64,000 bases of DNA from Streptomyces griseochromogenes (GTDB lineage Bacteria; Actinomycetota; Actinomycetes; Streptomycetales; Streptomycetaceae): NCBI RefSeq assembly GCF_001542625.1, contig NZ_CP016279.1, positions 434,001 through 498,000 of the forward strand, read 5' to 3'. The notes beneath the pieces are model-generated. The model searched no databases. It was not told the origin of the DNA and saw only the letters and a program-made list of their open reading frames with translations. Below are positions 24,717-34,924 of the stretch, piece by piece (position 1 is the first letter of the stretch; each line of letters starts with the position of its first letter). The position numbers and the translations under genes were made by a program.

Positions 24717-24800
24717 ATGGCCGATCTGGCCTTCGTCGTCACCGTGCTCGCGGGTTTCGCGCTGGTGGCCCTTGTCGCCAAGGGGGTGACGAAGCTGTGA
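24717..24800 (+). CDS. 27-residue membrane peptide preceding kdpF
   Basis: ATG 24717 with AGGAG upstream, stop 24798-24800. It reads MADLAFVVTVLAGFALVALV and then AKGVTKL: a single helix with a basic C-terminus. Its stop overlaps the kdpF start (GTGA), so it is the first cistron of the kdp operon. I recall similar peptides ahead of kdpF in other actinobacteria. It may be a second small stabilising subunit of the Kdp complex or a coupling peptide. Confidence 0.8.
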   Translation: MADLAFVVTVLAGFALVALVAKGVTKL

Positions 24801-24886
24801 CCGCCGAAAACGTCGTCGGCCTGGTCGTGGCCGTCGCCCTGCTGGGCTATCTCGTCCTCGCCCTGATCTTCCCGGAGAGGTTCTGA
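24797..24886 (+). CDS. kdpF: KdpF, small subunit of the K+ ATPase
   Basis: 29 residues from GTG 24797. One membrane helix ([20 protein letters not shown]) ends in PERF, the typical KdpF end. KdpF stabilises the KdpABC complex. Coupled by GTGA to the preceding peptide; kdpA starts 8 nt after its stop. Confidence 0.92.
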   Translation: MTAENVVGLVVAVALLGYLVLALIFPERF

Positions 24887-24893
24887 GAGACAT

Positions 24894-26555
24894 ATGGGTC
24901 CCGTATCGGCCGGCCTGCTCCAGCTGCTCGCCCTGATAGGCGCACTGGCACTCGTCTACGCCCCTGTCGGCAACTACATGGCCCGGGTCTACTCCTCCGA
25001 CAAGCACCTGCGCGTCGAGAAGTGGATCTACAAGGGCATCGGCGCCAACCCCGACGCCGAGATGACCTGGCCCGCGTATCTGCGCGGTGTCCTCGCCTTC
25101 TCGGCGGTCAGCGTCCTGTTCCTCTACCTGCTCCAGCGGCTGCAGGGCGTCCTGCCCGGCTCGATGGGCTTCTCCTCGGTCAACCCGGCGCAGTCGTTCA
25201 ACACGGCCGTGTCCTTCGTGACCAACACCAACTGGCAGTCGTACTACGGCGAGCAGACCATGGGTCACGTCGTGCAGACCGCCGGTCTGGCCGTGCAGAA
25301 CTTCGTCTCCGCCGCGGTCGGCATGGCCGTGGCCGTGGCCCTGGTACGCGGCTTCGCGCGCTCGCGCACCGGTGAGCTCGGCAACTTCTGGTCCGACCTG
25401 GTGCGCGGCACGCTGCGGATCCTTCTTCCGGGTGCCGCGATCGCCGCCGTCGTCCTGGTGGCGTGCGGCGCGATCCAGAACTTCTCCGGCATCCATGAGG
25501 TCGGTCAGTTCATGGGCGGCTCGCAGCAGTGGAACGGCGGCGCGGTCGCCTCGCAGGAGGCCATCAAGGAGCTGGGCACCAACGGCGGCGGCTACTTCAA
25601 CGCCAACAGTGCCCACCCCTTCGAGAACCCCAGCGCGTTCACGAACCTCTTCGAGATCTTCCTGATCCTGGTGATCCCGTTCTCGCTGACCCGCACCTTC
25701 GGCGTGATGGTCGGCTCGGTCAAACAGGGTTACGCCATCCTCGCCACGATGTTCACCATCTGGCTCGGTTTCACCGCGCTGATGATGTGGACCGAGTTCG
25801 CCCACCACGGCCCGGCGCTGCAGGCGGCCGGCGGGGCGATGGAGGGCAAGGAGGTCCGCTTCGGCGTCGGCTCGTCCTCGATCTTCGCCGTGTCCACGAC
25901 GCTGACGTCGACCGGTGCGGTGGACTCCTTCCACTCCTCCTTCACCGGGCTGGGCGGCGGGATCACCATGCTCAGCATGATGCTGGGCGAGATCGCGCCC
26001 GGCGGTACCGGCTCCGGCCTGTACGGCATCCTGATCATGGCCGTGATCGCGGTGTTCATCGCCGGTCTGATGGTCGGCCGTACGCCCGAGTACCTGGGCA
26101 AGAAGATCGGCGCGCGGGAGATGAAGCTCGCCGCCTGCTACATCCTGATCACCCCCGCCCTGGTGCTCGTCTTCACGGCCGCCTCCATGGCGCTGCCGAC
26201 CCCGCCGAACTCGATGCTCAACTCGGGCGCGCACGGATTCTCCGAGGTGCTGTACGCCTTCACGTCGGCGTCGAACAACAACGGCTCGGCCTTCGCCGGC
26301 CTGAACGCGAACACCGACTGGTACAACACCATGACCGGTCTCGCGATGCTCCTGGGCCGCTTCCTGCCGATGGTGTTCGTGCTGGCGCTGGCCGGTTCGC
26401 TCGCGGAGCAGAAGCCCGTCCCGGTCACGGCCGGCACCTTGCGCACCGAGAAGCCGCTGTTCACCGGCCTGCTGGTGGGCGCGATCCTGATCATCACCGG
26501 TCTCACCTACTTCCCGGCCCTCGCCCTGGGTCCGCTCGCGGAAGGACTGGCGTGA
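24894..26555 (+). CDS. kdpA: KdpA, K+-binding and translocating subunit
   Basis: 553 residues, ten helices, full length. The four selectivity-filter-type loops are visible, with [51 protein letters not shown] and [13 protein letters not shown]. It binds K+ and passes it to KdpB. Its stop overlaps the kdpB start (TGATG). Confidence 0.96.
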   Translation: MGPVSAGLLQLLALIGALALVYAPVGNYMARVYSSDKHLRVEKWIYKGIGANPDAEMTWPAYLRGVLAFSAVSVLFLYLLQRLQGVLPGSMGFSSVNPAQSFNTAVSFVTNTNWQSYYGEQTMGHVVQTAGLAVQNFVSAAVGMAVAVALVRGFARSRTGELGNFWSDLVRGTLRILLPGAAIAAVVLVACGAIQNFSGIHEVGQFMGGSQQWNGGAVASQEAIKELGTNGGGYFNANSAHPFENPSAFTNLFEIFLILVIPFSLTRTFGVMVGSVKQGYAILATMFTIWLGFTALMMWTEFAHHGPALQAAGGAMEGKEVRFGVGSSSIFAVSTTLTSTGAVDSFHSSFTGLGGGITMLSMMLGEIAPGGTGSGLYGILIMAVIAVFIAGLMVGRTPEYLGKKIGAREMKLAACYILITPALVLVFTAASMALPTPPNSMLNSGAHGFSEVLYAFTSASNNNGSAFAGLNANTDWYNTMTGLAMLLGRFLPMVFVLALAGSLAEQKPVPVTAGTLRTEKPLFTGLLVGAILIITGLTYFPALALGPLAEGLA

Positions 26556-28693
26556 TGACCACCCGCACAGAGAACCCAGAGGACTCCATGTCCACAGCCA
26601 CACCCACCCGGGCGCCGCACAGCGACGTCCCCACCGGGCACAAGCCCGCCGAGGGCCGAGTCGGAGCGGGCCTCTTCGAACCCAAGGCACTGATCAAGTC
26701 GCTGCCGGACGCGTTCCGCAAGCTCGACCCGCGGGTGATGGTCAAGTCTCCCGTGATGTTCGTGGTGTGGATCGGCTCCGTGCTCACCACGGTGTTCTCC
26801 TTCAAGGACCCGTCCGACTGGTTCGGCTGGGCGATCAGCGCCTGGCTGTGGCTGACCGTGATCTTCGCCAACCTGGCGGAGGCGGTCGCCGAGGGCCGCG
26901 GCAAGGCGCAGGCCGATACCCTGCGCAAGGCCAAGACCGACACGGTGGCGCGCCGCCTGCTCGCGGACGGCACGTCCGAGGAGCAGGTCCCGGGCACCGC
27001 GCTGACCATCGGTGACCTGGTGGTCTGCGAGGCCGGTGACATCATCCCGGGTGACGGCGACGTCATCGAGGGGGTCGCGTCGGTGGACGAGTCGGCGATC
27101 ACCGGTGAGTCGGCCCCGGTCATCCGTGAGTCCGGCGGCGACCGCTCGGCGGTCACCGGCGGCACGAAGGTGCTCTCCGACCGCATCGTCATCAAGATCA
27201 CGACGAAGCCGGGCGAGACCTTCATCGACCGGATGATCAACCTGGTCGAGGGCGCGGCCCGGCAGAAGACGCCGAACGAGATCGCCCTGAACATCCTGCT
27301 GGCGTCGCTGACGATCGTCTTCCTGCTGGCCTGTGCCACGCTGCCGCCGTTCGCCACCTACGCGGGCACTCACCTGACGATGGTCGTGCTGGTCGCCCTG
27401 CTGGTCTGCCTCATCCCGACCACCATCGGCGCCCTGCTCTCCGCGATCGGCATCGCGGGCATGGACCGCCTGGTCCAGCGCAACGTCCTGGCCATGTCGG
27501 GCCGCGCGGTCGAGGCCGCCGGTGACGTCTCCACGCTGCTGCTCGACAAGACCGGCACCATCACCCTCGGCAACCGCCAGGCCGCCGAGTTCGTCCCGGT
27601 CAAGGGCACCACCGAGGCCGAGGTCGCCGACGCCGCCCAGCTCTCCTCGCTGGCCGACGAGACGCCCGAGGGCCGCTCCATCGTCGTCCTGGCGAAGGAG
27701 ACGTACGGGCTGCGCGAGCGCCACCAGGGCGAGCTGGCGCACGCCGAGTGGATCGCCTTCACCGCCCAGACCCGTATGTCCGGTGTGGACGTCGACGGCC
27801 GCAAGGTCCGCAAGGGCGCCACCGCCTCGGTCATCGCCTGGGTGGAGGCGGAGGGCGGCACTGTCGCCAAGGACGCGGACGCGATAGCGAACCGCATCTC
27901 CGAGGCCGGCGGCACTCCGCTGCTGGTCGCCGTCAGGGACGAGAAGGGCGCCCGCGTCCTGGGTGTCATCCACCTCAAGGACGTCGTCAAGGAGGGCATG
28001 CGGGAGCGGTTCGAGGAACTGCGCCGGATGGGCATCAAGACGGTCATGATCACGGGTGACAACCCGCTGACCGCGAAGGCGATCGCCGAGGAGGCGGGCG
28101 TCGACGACTTCCTCGCCGAGGCGACTCCCGAGGACAAGATGGCCCTCATCAAGCGGGAGCAGTCGGGCGGCAAGCTGGTCGCGATGACCGGTGACGGCAC
28201 CAACGACGCGCCCGCGCTCGCGCAGGCCGACGTCGGCGTGGCGATGAACACCGGTACGTCGGCCGCCAAGGAGGCCGGCAACATGGTCGACCTCGACTCC
28301 AACCCGACCAAGCTCATCGAGATCGTCGAGATCGGCAAGCAGCTGCTGATCACGCGCGGCGCGCTGACCACGTTCTCCATCGCCAACGACGTCGCGAAGT
28401 ACTTCGCGATCATCCCGGCGCTGTTCGCTGCGGTCTACCCGGGCCTGGACAAGCTGAACATCATGCACCTGTCCTCGCCCAACTCCGCGATCCTGTCGGC
28501 CGTCATCTTCAACGCGCTGATCATCATCGCGCTGGTGCCGCTCTCCCTGAAGGGCGTGCGGTACCGGCCGATGAGCGCGGACAAGATGCTGCGGCGCAAC
28601 CTCGGGATCTACGGCATCGGCGGTCTGATCGCGCCCTTCATCGGAATCAAGATCATCGACGTGATCATCTCCTTCATCCCCGGGATCGGCTGA
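26555..28693 (+). CDS. kdpB: KdpB, catalytic P-type ATPase subunit
   Basis: 712 residues from ATG 26555 (TGATG overlap, GGAAGG upstream); ATG 26588 is a second possible start. Signatures: [21 protein letters not shown] (Asp331 counted from 26555), [25 protein letters not shown] and [15 protein letters not shown]. Seven helices. The TGES serine that is phosphorylated to silence E. coli Kdp at high K+ is present. The orphan copy at 12408-14561 is similar throughout. Confidence 0.96.
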   Translation: MTTRTENPEDSMSTATPTRAPHSDVPTGHKPAEGRVGAGLFEPKALIKSLPDAFRKLDPRVMVKSPVMFVVWIGSVLTTVFSFKDPSDWFGWAISAWLWLTVIFANLAEAVAEGRGKAQADTLRKAKTDTVARRLLADGTSEEQVPGTALTIGDLVVCEAGDIIPGDGDVIEGVASVDESAITGESAPVIRESGGDRSAVTGGTKVLSDRIVIKITTKPGETFIDRMINLVEGAARQKTPNEIALNILLASLTIVFLLACATLPPFATYAGTHLTMVVLVALLVCLIPTTIGALLSAIGIAGMDRLVQRNVLAMSGRAVEAAGDVSTLLLDKTGTITLGNRQAAEFVPVKGTTEAEVADAAQLSSLADETPEGRSIVVLAKETYGLRERHQGELAHAEWIAFTAQTRMSGVDVDGRKVRKGATASVIAWVEAEGGTVAKDADAIANRISEAGGTPLLVAVRDEKGARVLGVIHLKDVVKEGMRERFEELRRMGIKTVMITGDNPLTAKAIAEEAGVDDFLAEATPEDKMALIKREQSGGKLVAMTGDGTNDAPALAQADVGVAMNTGTSAAKEAGNMVDLDSNPTKLIEIVEIGKQLLITRGALTTFSIANDVAKYFAIIPALFAAVYPGLDKLNIMHLSSPNSAILSAVIFNALIIIALVPLSLKGVRYRPMSADKMLRRNLGIYGIGGLIAPFIGIKIIDVIISFIPGIG

Positions 28694-28698
28694 TCGCC

Positions 28699-29331
28699 AT
28701 GAACAACTCCTTTGTGAACACCGTCCGGTTGCTGGGGGCGGGCCTGCGGGCCCTGCTCGTGCTGACCCTGGTGACCGGCGTCATCTACCCGCTGGTCGTC
28801 ACCGGCATCGCCCAGGCGGCGTTCCACGACAAGGCGAACGGCTCCGAGATCAAGGCGGACGGCAAGGTCGTCGGCTCGTCCCTGATCGGGCAACAGGGGT
28901 ACAGCCTCAAGTACTTCCAGCCCCGCCCGGCGAACGGTCTCGGCGCGAACAGCATCAACACGCGGTACAAGCTGATCCTTTCGGGCGCCACCAACCTGTC
29001 CGCGGACAGCAAGGTGCTCGTCAAGCAGGTCGAGGACGCCAAGGCCAAGGTGGTCAAGGACAACTCCGTTGCCGGTTACACCGTGAAGCCGTCCGACGTG
29101 CCCGCCGACGCGGTCACCTCCTCGGGCTCCGGCCTGGACCCGGACATCTCCCCGCAGTACGCCGACCTCCAGGTCCACCGGGTCGCGGAGAGGAACGGTC
29201 TGTCCGTGACCGCGATCGAGGAGCTGGTCAAGGACCACACCAGCGCCCGCGCGCTCGGCTTCATGGGGGAGCCCCGCGTGAACGTGCTCGAACTCAACAT
29301 CGCGCTCAAGGACCTCGCGGCGAAGAAGTGA
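28699..29331 (+). CDS. kdpC: KdpC, accessory subunit of the K+ ATPase
   Basis: 210 residues. One N-terminal helix (LLVLTLVTGVIYPLVVTGIAQ) and a periplasm-type domain with the conserved GSSLIGQQ and YFQPRP stretches and SGSGLDPDISP, then LGEPRVNVLELN-like end (FMGEPRVNVLELNIAL). It starts 5 nt after kdpB. A strong hairpin stands between it and kdpE. Confidence 0.95.
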   Translation: MNNSFVNTVRLLGAGLRALLVLTLVTGVIYPLVVTGIAQAAFHDKANGSEIKADGKVVGSSLIGQQGYSLKYFQPRPANGLGANSINTRYKLILSGATNLSADSKVLVKQVEDAKAKVVKDNSVAGYTVKPSDVPADAVTSSGSGLDPDISPQYADLQVHRVAERNGLSVTAIEELVKDHTSARALGFMGEPRVNVLELNIALKDLAAKK

Positions 29332-29352
29332 CCGTCTTACGCGATTCGCAAC

Positions 29353-29382
29353 GGGAGTTGGCACCTCGGGGTGCCAACTCCC
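29353..29382 (+). terminator. 13-bp hairpin between kdpC and kdpE
   Basis: GGGAGTTGGCACC (29353-29365), loop TCGG, GGTGCCAACTCCC (29370-29382): a perfect 13-bp stem without a T tract. It may be a partial terminator or an mRNA-stability element separating transporter from regulator genes. Confidence 0.65.
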
Positions 29383-29410
29383 ACCGTCATGACAGGAGAG
29401 GCACACACCC

Positions 29411-30094
29411 ATGACCCGGGTGCTCGTCGTGGAGGACGACCCGCAGCTCGTAAGGGCCCTCGTGATCAACCTGCAGGCCCGCCGGTACGGGGTCGACGCG
29501 GCGCCCGACGGCGCCACGGCGCTGCGGCTCGCGGCGGCCCGTCAGCCCGATGTGGTCCTGCTCGACCTCGGCCTGCCCGATATGGACGGCGTCGACGTCA
29601 TCAAGGGCCTGCGGGGGTGGAGCAGGGTGCCGATCCTGGTGCTGTCGGCCCGTCAGGCGTCCGACGAGAAGGTCGCGGCGCTCGATGCCGGTGCCGACGA
29701 CTACATCACCAAGCCGTTCAGCATGGACGAGTTGCTGGCCCGGCTGCGTGCGGCCGTCCGCCGCACCGAGGACCTGCCGCTGGTGCCGGAGACCACGCTG
29801 GTGAACACGGACGGGTTCACCATCGACCTGCTGGCCAAGAAGGTCGTACGGGACGGCCGTGACGTCCGCCTCACCCCGACCGAGTGGCACCTGCTGGAGA
29901 TACTCGTCACCCACCCCGGCCGTCTGATCACCCAGAAACAGCTGCTCCAGGAAGTCTGGGGGGTCTCCCAGAGCAACAAGACCAACTATCTCCGGGTCTA
30001 CATGGCCCAGTTGCGGCGGAAGCTGGAAGCCGATCCGTCGAGCCCCCGGTACCTCATCACCGAGCCCGGCATGGGCTACCGCTTCGAAGGGTGA
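29411..30094 (+). CDS. kdpE: KdpE, OmpR-family response regulator
   Basis: 227 residues, AGGAGAGG upstream. Receiver domain with acidic pair Asp9/Asp10, phospho-acceptor Asp52 in LLDLGLPD, and Lys in YITKPFS. The winged-helix domain ends with TNYLRVYMAQLRRKLE...GMGYRFEG. OmpR-family proteins bind tandem half-sites with about one helical turn spacing, which fits the arrays described in this window. It is the only response regulator here and probably serves both KdpD proteins. kdpD starts 2 nt after its stop. Confidence 0.96.
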   Translation: MTRVLVVEDDPQLVRALVINLQARRYGVDAAPDGATALRLAAARQPDVVLLDLGLPDMDGVDVIKGLRGWSRVPILVLSARQASDEKVAALDAGADDYITKPFSMDELLARLRAAVRRTEDLPLVPETTLVNTDGFTIDLLAKKVVRDGRDVRLTPTEWHLLEILVTHPGRLITQKQLLQEVWGVSQSNKTNYLRVYMAQLRRKLEADPSSPRYLITEPGMGYRFEG

Positions 30095-30096
30095 CC

Positions 30097-32643
30097 ATGG
30101 CACGAGGCAAGCTCCGGATCTACCTCGGCGCGGCGCCCGGCGTGGGCAAGACCTACGCCATGCTGTCCGAGGCACACCGCCGCACCGAGCGGGGGACCGA
30201 CTGTGTGGTGGCGTTCGTGGAACACCACCACCGGCCGCGCACCGAGGTGATGCTGCACGGCCTGGAACAGGTGCCCTCCAAGGAGATCGAGTACCGGGGC
30301 GGCACCTTCGCCGAGATGGACGTGGACGCGGTGCTCGCGCGCCGCCCCCGGGTGGCCCTCGTCGACGAGCTGGCGCACACCAACATCCCCGGCTCCCGCA
30401 ACGCCAAGCGCTGGCAGGACGTGGAGGAGCTGCTCGCGGCCGGGATCGACGTCGTCTCCGCCGTCAACATCCAGCATCTGGAGTCCCTCGGGGACGTCGT
30501 GGAGTCCATCACCGGCATCCGGCAGCAGGAGACCGTCCCCGACGAGGTCGTGCGGCGGGCCGACCAGATCGAGCTGGTCGACATGTCGCCACAGGCGCTG
30601 CGCCGCCGGATGGCGCACGGCAACATCTACAAGCCGGACAAGGTCGACGCGGCCCTGTCCAACTACTTCCGGCCCGGCAATCTGACCGCGCTGCGCGAGC
30701 TGGCGCTGCTGTGGGTGGCCGACCGGGTCGACGAGTACCTGACCGAGTACCGCAGCGAACACCGGGTCTCGAAGATCTGGGGCTCGCGCGAGCGGATCGT
30801 CGTCGGCCTGACCGGCGGCCCCGAGGGCCGCACCCTGATACGACGTGCCGCCCGGCTGGCCGAGAAGGGCGCCGGCGGCGAGGTCATGGCCGTCTACATC
30901 GCCCGCAGCGACGGGCTGACCTCGGCCTCCCCGAAGGAGCTGGCCGTCCAGCGCACCCTCGTGGAGGACCTCGGCGGCACCTTCCACCACGTCGTCGGGG
31001 ACGACATACCGGCCGCGCTGCTCGACTTCGCGCGCGGCGTCAACGCCACCCAGATCGTGCTCGGTGTCTCCCGCCGCAAGGCCTGGCAGTACGTCTTCGG
31101 ACCCGGTGTCGGCGCCACGGTGGCCGTGGAATCCGGCCCCGACCTCGACGTCCACCTCATCACCCACGACGAGGCGGGCAAGGGCCGCGGGCTGCCCGTC
31201 GCCCGGGGCGCGCGCCTCGGCAGAGCCCGGATCGTCTGGGGCTGGCTGGCCGGGATCGCCGGACCCGTGCTGCTGACCTGGCTGCTGAGCAGCGTGGTGC
31301 CCGAGGTCGGGCTGGCCAACGACATGCTGCTGTTCCTGACGATGACGGTGGCGGCGGCGCTGCTGGGCGGTCTCTTTCCGGCCCTGGCCTCGGCCGTGGT
31401 CGGATCCCTGCTGCTCAACTGGTACTTCACCCCACCGGTGCACACCCTGACGATCGCCGACCCGAGGAACATCGTCGCCATCGCGATCTTCGTCGGGGTC
31501 GCCGTGTCCGTCGCGTCGGTGGTGGACCTGGCCGCCCGCCGCACCCACCAGGCGGCCCGGCTGCGCGCCGAGTCCGAGATCCTCTCCTTCCTCGCCGGGA
31601 ACGTGCTGCGCGGCGAGACCGGCCTGGAAGAGCTGCTGGAGCGGGTCCGGGAGACCTTCGGCATGGAGTCGGCGGCCCTGCTGGAGCGCGCCGGCGACGT
31701 GGCGCCCTGGACCTGCGCGGGCAGCGTGGGTCCGCGTCCCTGTGCCACGCCCGAGGACGCGGACGTCGACGTACCGGTCGGCGACCGTCTGTCGCTCGCC
31801 CTGTCCGGGCGGGTGCTGCCCGCCGAGGACCGCCGGGTGCTCGCCGCCTTCGCCGCCCAGGCCGCGGTGGTGCTGGACCGTCAGCGCCTGCGGCAGGAGG
31901 CGGACCAGGCCAAGGAACTGGCCGAGGGCAACCGCATAAGGACCGCCCTGCTCGCCGCCGTCAGCCACGACCTGCGCACCCCGCTGGCCGGTATCAAGGC
32001 CGCGGTCACCTCCCTGCGCTCGGACGACGTCGAATGGACCGAGACCGACCAGGCCGAACTCCTCGCGGCCATCGAGGAGGGCGCCGACCGGCTCGACCAC
32101 CTCGTGGGCAACCTGCTCGACATGTCCCGCCTGCAGACCGGCACGGTCACGCCGATCATCCGCGAGACCGACCTGGACGAGGTGATCCCGATGGCGCTCG
32201 GCGGCGTCCCCGAGGACAGCGTCGACCTGGATGTCCCGGAGACCCTCCCCATGGTCGACGTCGACCGGGGCCTGCTGGAGCGGTCGGTCGCCAACGTCGT
32301 GGAGAACGCGGTCAAGTACAGCCCGGCGGGCGAGCGCGTCCTGGTCGCGGCCAGCGCCGTCGCCGACCGGGTGGAGGTGCGGGTGGTGGACCGCGGCCCC
32401 GGCGTGCCGGACGAGGCCAAGTCCCGCATCTTCGAACCCTTCCAGCGCTACGGCGACTCGCCCCGCGGCGCCGGGGTCGGCCTCGGCCTCGCGGTGGCCC
32501 GCGGCTTCGCGGAGGCCATCGGCGGCACCCTGTCCGCCGAGGACACCCCGGGCGGCGGCCTCACCATGGTGCTGACCCTGCCGAGGTCGGGAAGCGTCCG
32601 GGCGGGCGCGCAGCAGGGGGTGTCCGCGACGGCGAGGATGTGA
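30097..32643 (+). CDS. kdpD: KdpD, K+ sensor histidine kinase
   Basis: 848 residues from ATG 30097, directly after kdpE. Walker A GAAPGVGKT (11-19), VDELAHTN, Usp-like domain (about 225-360), four DUF4118 helices (about 385-480), GAF-like part, HisKA with His624 in SHDLRTPLAG, and HATPase (NVVENAVKYSPAG, DRGPGVPDEAK, GVGLGLAVARG). Full-length and intact. The last gene of the kdp operon. Confidence 0.96.
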   Translation: MARGKLRIYLGAAPGVGKTYAMLSEAHRRTERGTDCVVAFVEHHHRPRTEVMLHGLEQVPSKEIEYRGGTFAEMDVDAVLARRPRVALVDELAHTNIPGSRNAKRWQDVEELLAAGIDVVSAVNIQHLESLGDVVESITGIRQQETVPDEVVRRADQIELVDMSPQALRRRMAHGNIYKPDKVDAALSNYFRPGNLTALRELALLWVADRVDEYLTEYRSEHRVSKIWGSRERIVVGLTGGPEGRTLIRRAARLAEKGAGGEVMAVYIARSDGLTSASPKELAVQRTLVEDLGGTFHHVVGDDIPAALLDFARGVNATQIVLGVSRRKAWQYVFGPGVGATVAVESGPDLDVHLITHDEAGKGRGLPVARGARLGRARIVWGWLAGIAGPVLLTWLLSSVVPEVGLANDMLLFLTMTVAAALLGGLFPALASAVVGSLLLNWYFTPPVHTLTIADPRNIVAIAIFVGVAVSVASVVDLAARRTHQAARLRAESEILSFLAGNVLRGETGLEELLERVRETFGMESAALLERAGDVAPWTCAGSVGPRPCATPEDADVDVPVGDRLSLALSGRVLPAEDRRVLAAFAAQAAVVLDRQRLRQEADQAKELAEGNRIRTALLAAVSHDLRTPLAGIKAAVTSLRSDDVEWTETDQAELLAAIEEGADRLDHLVGNLLDMSRLQTGTVTPIIRETDLDEVIPMALGGVPEDSVDLDVPETLPMVDVDRGLLERSVANVVENAVKYSPAGERVLVAASAVADRVEVRVVDRGPGVPDEAKSRIFEPFQRYGDSPRGAGVGLGLAVARGFAEAIGGTLSAEDTPGGGLTMVLTLPRSGSVRAGAQQGVSATARM

Positions 32644-32743
32644 GCGGGAGCGGTACGAGGGTCGAGTCCCGGCAACGCGGACCGCTCGCAGACTGCCGGG
32701 ACCCGCACAGGAACCGGTGGCACCGGTGGTGCAGGATCCGTAC

Positions 32744-33874
32744 GTGACAGCCCCTTCGCACATGACCGGCCGTCCCCGCCGTGAGCACTCTTCACCCGTC
32801 GCCTCCCGCCGCACGGCCGGCGGTGGCTGGATCGGGGCGTTGTGCGTGTGCGTGCTGCTGCTCGCGTGCGCGGGCCTGGCCGCGTGGTTCGTACCGGACA
32901 CCGCGTCGGACGCGCGGGCGTGGCGGACGGCCGTACCCTGCACGGCCGTGACGCCCGCGGAGGGCCGCGACGACTGCACGAGCACCGTCCAGGCCGTGAT
33001 CGCGCGCACGGAGGCACGCCAGCCCAGGCAGCGCAGCTGGCTCTACTTCACCGACGGCCGCCCGCTGGCCCGGCTGGAGGTCACGCCCGAGGCCGCCCAG
33101 GACTTCCGGGCCGGCGACCACGTCGGACTGACCGTCTGGCGCGGCCAGGTGATGAAGGTGGCGGGCGAGGGCCACGTCTGGCACGAGCACGTCACCACCC
33201 CGGGCTCCCAGGCGGTCATCGCCGCCGTACTGGCCCTGGCCGGGGCCTACCCGGGCGCGCGGGTGGCGCTGCGGCTGCGGCACGGGCGGCGGCTGCCCGC
33301 CGACGAACTCCTCCCGTCGGCCCTGCCGTTCGCGGGCGCGCTGGCCGTCACCGCCCTGTGGCTGTTGCCGCTGTGCTACGTCCACCCCACGACCCCGCTC
33401 TCCTCACCGGTGCCGATCGCCTGGGCGGCCGCGGGCTCGCTGGTCACCCTGGCCCTGCTGATCCTGGCCTGGCGCGCCACCCGCGTCCGCACGCCCGAGG
33501 AGGCCGAAGCGGCCGAGCGGCCCGAGAGGGCGAAGGCGGCCGAACAGTCCGAGGAGGGCGAGGTGTTTCTGCCCGCCCGCTTCCTGGAACCCACCGACTA
33601 CAACCCGCACGGCTTCGGCACCCACATCGTCCTCGGGGACGGCCCGCTCGCGGTGACGCCCCACGCGGGCCCGGGCCGCTTCGCGGCGAAGCGGATCCCG
33701 GTGGAGCGCCTCACCGTCAAGGCCGTGCGGCGCGCCCGGGGCGGCGACGGCGACATCGTTCCCAGAAGCTGGCACATCGCCGAACTCGAGGACGCGGGCC
33801 ACCCGGTGCGCCTGGCGGCCGCGCCGGACGACCTGGCCCGCATCCTGCGCGAGCTGCGTCCGGCCCGGGTCTGA
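32744..33874 (+). CDS. membrane protein of unknown function
   Basis: 376 residues from GTG 32744 (AGGA 8 nt upstream); an earlier GTG at 32717 is possible. One helix (GALCVCVLLLACAGLAAWF), an outer domain of about 150 residues with Cys in VPCTAV and DDCTS, three further helices (about residues 155-250), an acidic Ala/Glu-rich linker and a cytoplasmic C-terminal domain of about 100 residues. No family recognised. It follows kdpD by 100 bp and may be read with it or separately. Confidence 0.78.
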   Translation: MTAPSHMTGRPRREHSSPVASRRTAGGGWIGALCVCVLLLACAGLAAWFVPDTASDARAWRTAVPCTAVTPAEGRDDCTSTVQAVIARTEARQPRQRSWLYFTDGRPLARLEVTPEAAQDFRAGDHVGLTVWRGQVMKVAGEGHVWHEHVTTPGSQAVIAAVLALAGAYPGARVALRLRHGRRLPADELLPSALPFAGALAVTALWLLPLCYVHPTTPLSSPVPIAWAAAGSLVTLALLILAWRATRVRTPEEAEAAERPERAKAAEQSEEGEVFLPARFLEPTDYNPHGFGTHIVLGDGPLAVTPHAGPGRFAAKRIPVERLTVKAVRRARGGDGDIVPRSWHIAELEDAGHPVRLAAAPDDLARILRELRPARV

Positions 33875-33959
33875 TCACCGCCGGCCGCCGTCGGTACGTC
33901 AACCCGGAGGCGCTCGATGCCGCCGGGAGTGTGGCCTCCGCGGTGTGAGTCTTTAAAGG

Positions 33960-33967
33960 TTGCGCAA
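33960..33967. promoter_or_regulatory. TTGCGCAA site 1
   Basis: Perfect 8-bp palindrome 100 bp before the gene at 34067, in an AT-rich patch (CTTTAAAGG ... CTATTAGACT) that looks like a promoter. One of four such sites between 33.9 and 41.3 kb, all in promoter regions. Confidence 0.45.
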
Positions 33968-34066
33968 TTCAGGAACTATTAGACTCACCACTCCTCGACC
34001 GCAGTTCGGTGCGGTTGTTCCGCAAGCACCACGCGCGCCGCGAGGTCTTCTTCACCCGGGGGACAC

Positions 34067-34609
34067 ATGACGCAGCCCGAGCCGTCGGCAAGGGAGATCG
34101 GCGTGGTCTTCGAGCGCGTGCTCGATCAGGCTCTGGACTCCCGGCAGGTGCTGGACGCCCTCGACCGGGCCGGCGGAGCGTTCAGCCGGGAACAGCTCCG
34201 CACCCGTGCGCTGCGGGCGCGTACGGCGATCACCGCGGCGGTGGCCGTCGAGTACCAGGCCTACCTCCGGGCCCGGTCCGCGGCGACCGGACCGGGCGGC
34301 CCGGCGGAGGGCGCGCGCGAGGCGGCCCCGGCGCGCGGCACGGGGGCGCTCGTCCTGCCGTTGCTGGCCGCGGCCAAGCCGGTGCTCCGGCTGCTGGTGA
34401 CGGCGCGGCGCCCCCGCTGCGCAGGCGAGGACGGCGCCTCGCCCGACGCCGACACCGTCGCGGACGCGGCGAGCGCGCGGGAGGCGTGGGAACTGGCCTT
34501 GCTGGAGCGCGGCGTCGTGCCCTTCCTGCTCGGCCGGCTGGAGGAAGCACTCATGGGCAGGGACCGGGGCGAGGGTCAGTCGCGGGAGTTGCCGAACAGG
34601 ATGCGGTAG
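34067..34609 (+). CDS. hypothetical helical protein
   Basis: 180 residues from ATG 34067, GGGGGA upstream. Mostly helical, Ala/Arg-rich, no signal peptide. A moderately hydrophobic stretch (GALVLPLLAAAKPVLRLLV) may be membrane-associated. No domain recognised. The 3' end overlaps the convergent GlsB-type gene by 34 nt. It has the TTGCGCAA promoter site in common with that gene. Confidence 0.65.
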   Translation: MTQPEPSAREIGVVFERVLDQALDSRQVLDALDRAGGAFSREQLRTRALRARTAITAAVAVEYQAYLRARSAATGPGGPAEGAREAAPARGTGALVLPLLAAAKPVLRLLVTARRPRCAGEDGASPDADTVADAASAREAWELALLERGVVPFLLGRLEEALMGRDRGEGQSRELPNRMR

Positions 34610-34842
34610 CCGATGAGCAGCACCAGTGAGCCGGCGATCGCCGCACCCCAGGTGTAGAGGTCGAAGAAGTGCTTCTCCACCGGGCGGTCGAGGAAGCGGG
34701 AGGAGAGCCAGCCGCCGATGAAGGAACCGGCGACACCGATGAGGGTGGTGCCGATCAGTCCGCCCGGGTCGCGGCCCGGCAGCAGCATCTTGGCGATGCC
34801 TCCGGCGAGCAGGCCGAGGATGATCCAGCCGATGATGCCCAC
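34576..34842 (-). CDS. GlsB/YeaQ/YmgE family stress membrane protein
   Basis: 88 residues, GGAGG upstream of ATG 34842. The family pattern is clear: MGIIGWIILGLLAGGIAKML, LLPGRDPGG, LIGVAGSFIGGWL and a last helix (AIAGSLVLLIGYRILFG). These small three-helix proteins are stress-induced in many bacteria; molecular role not settled. TTGCGCAA stands 31 bp upstream of its start. Confidence 0.92.
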   Translation of the reverse strand: MGIIGWIILGLLAGGIAKMLLPGRDPGGLIGTTLIGVAGSFIGGWLSSRFLDRPVEKHFFDLYTWGAAIAGSLVLLIGYRILFGNSRD

Positions 34843-34872
34843 GGTGTTGTCCTCCAGTCGGGTATTGCCTGT

Positions 34873-34880
34873 TTGCGCAA
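34873..34880. promoter_or_regulatory. TTGCGCAA site 2
   Basis: Perfect palindrome 31 bp upstream of the GlsB/YmgE-type gene (minus strand), so probably overlapping its promoter. Confidence 0.45.
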
Positions 34881-34924
34881 GCGTAGGGACAGTGGGCGGT
34901 TCCGGGCGAGGATCCCGTGCCCTC

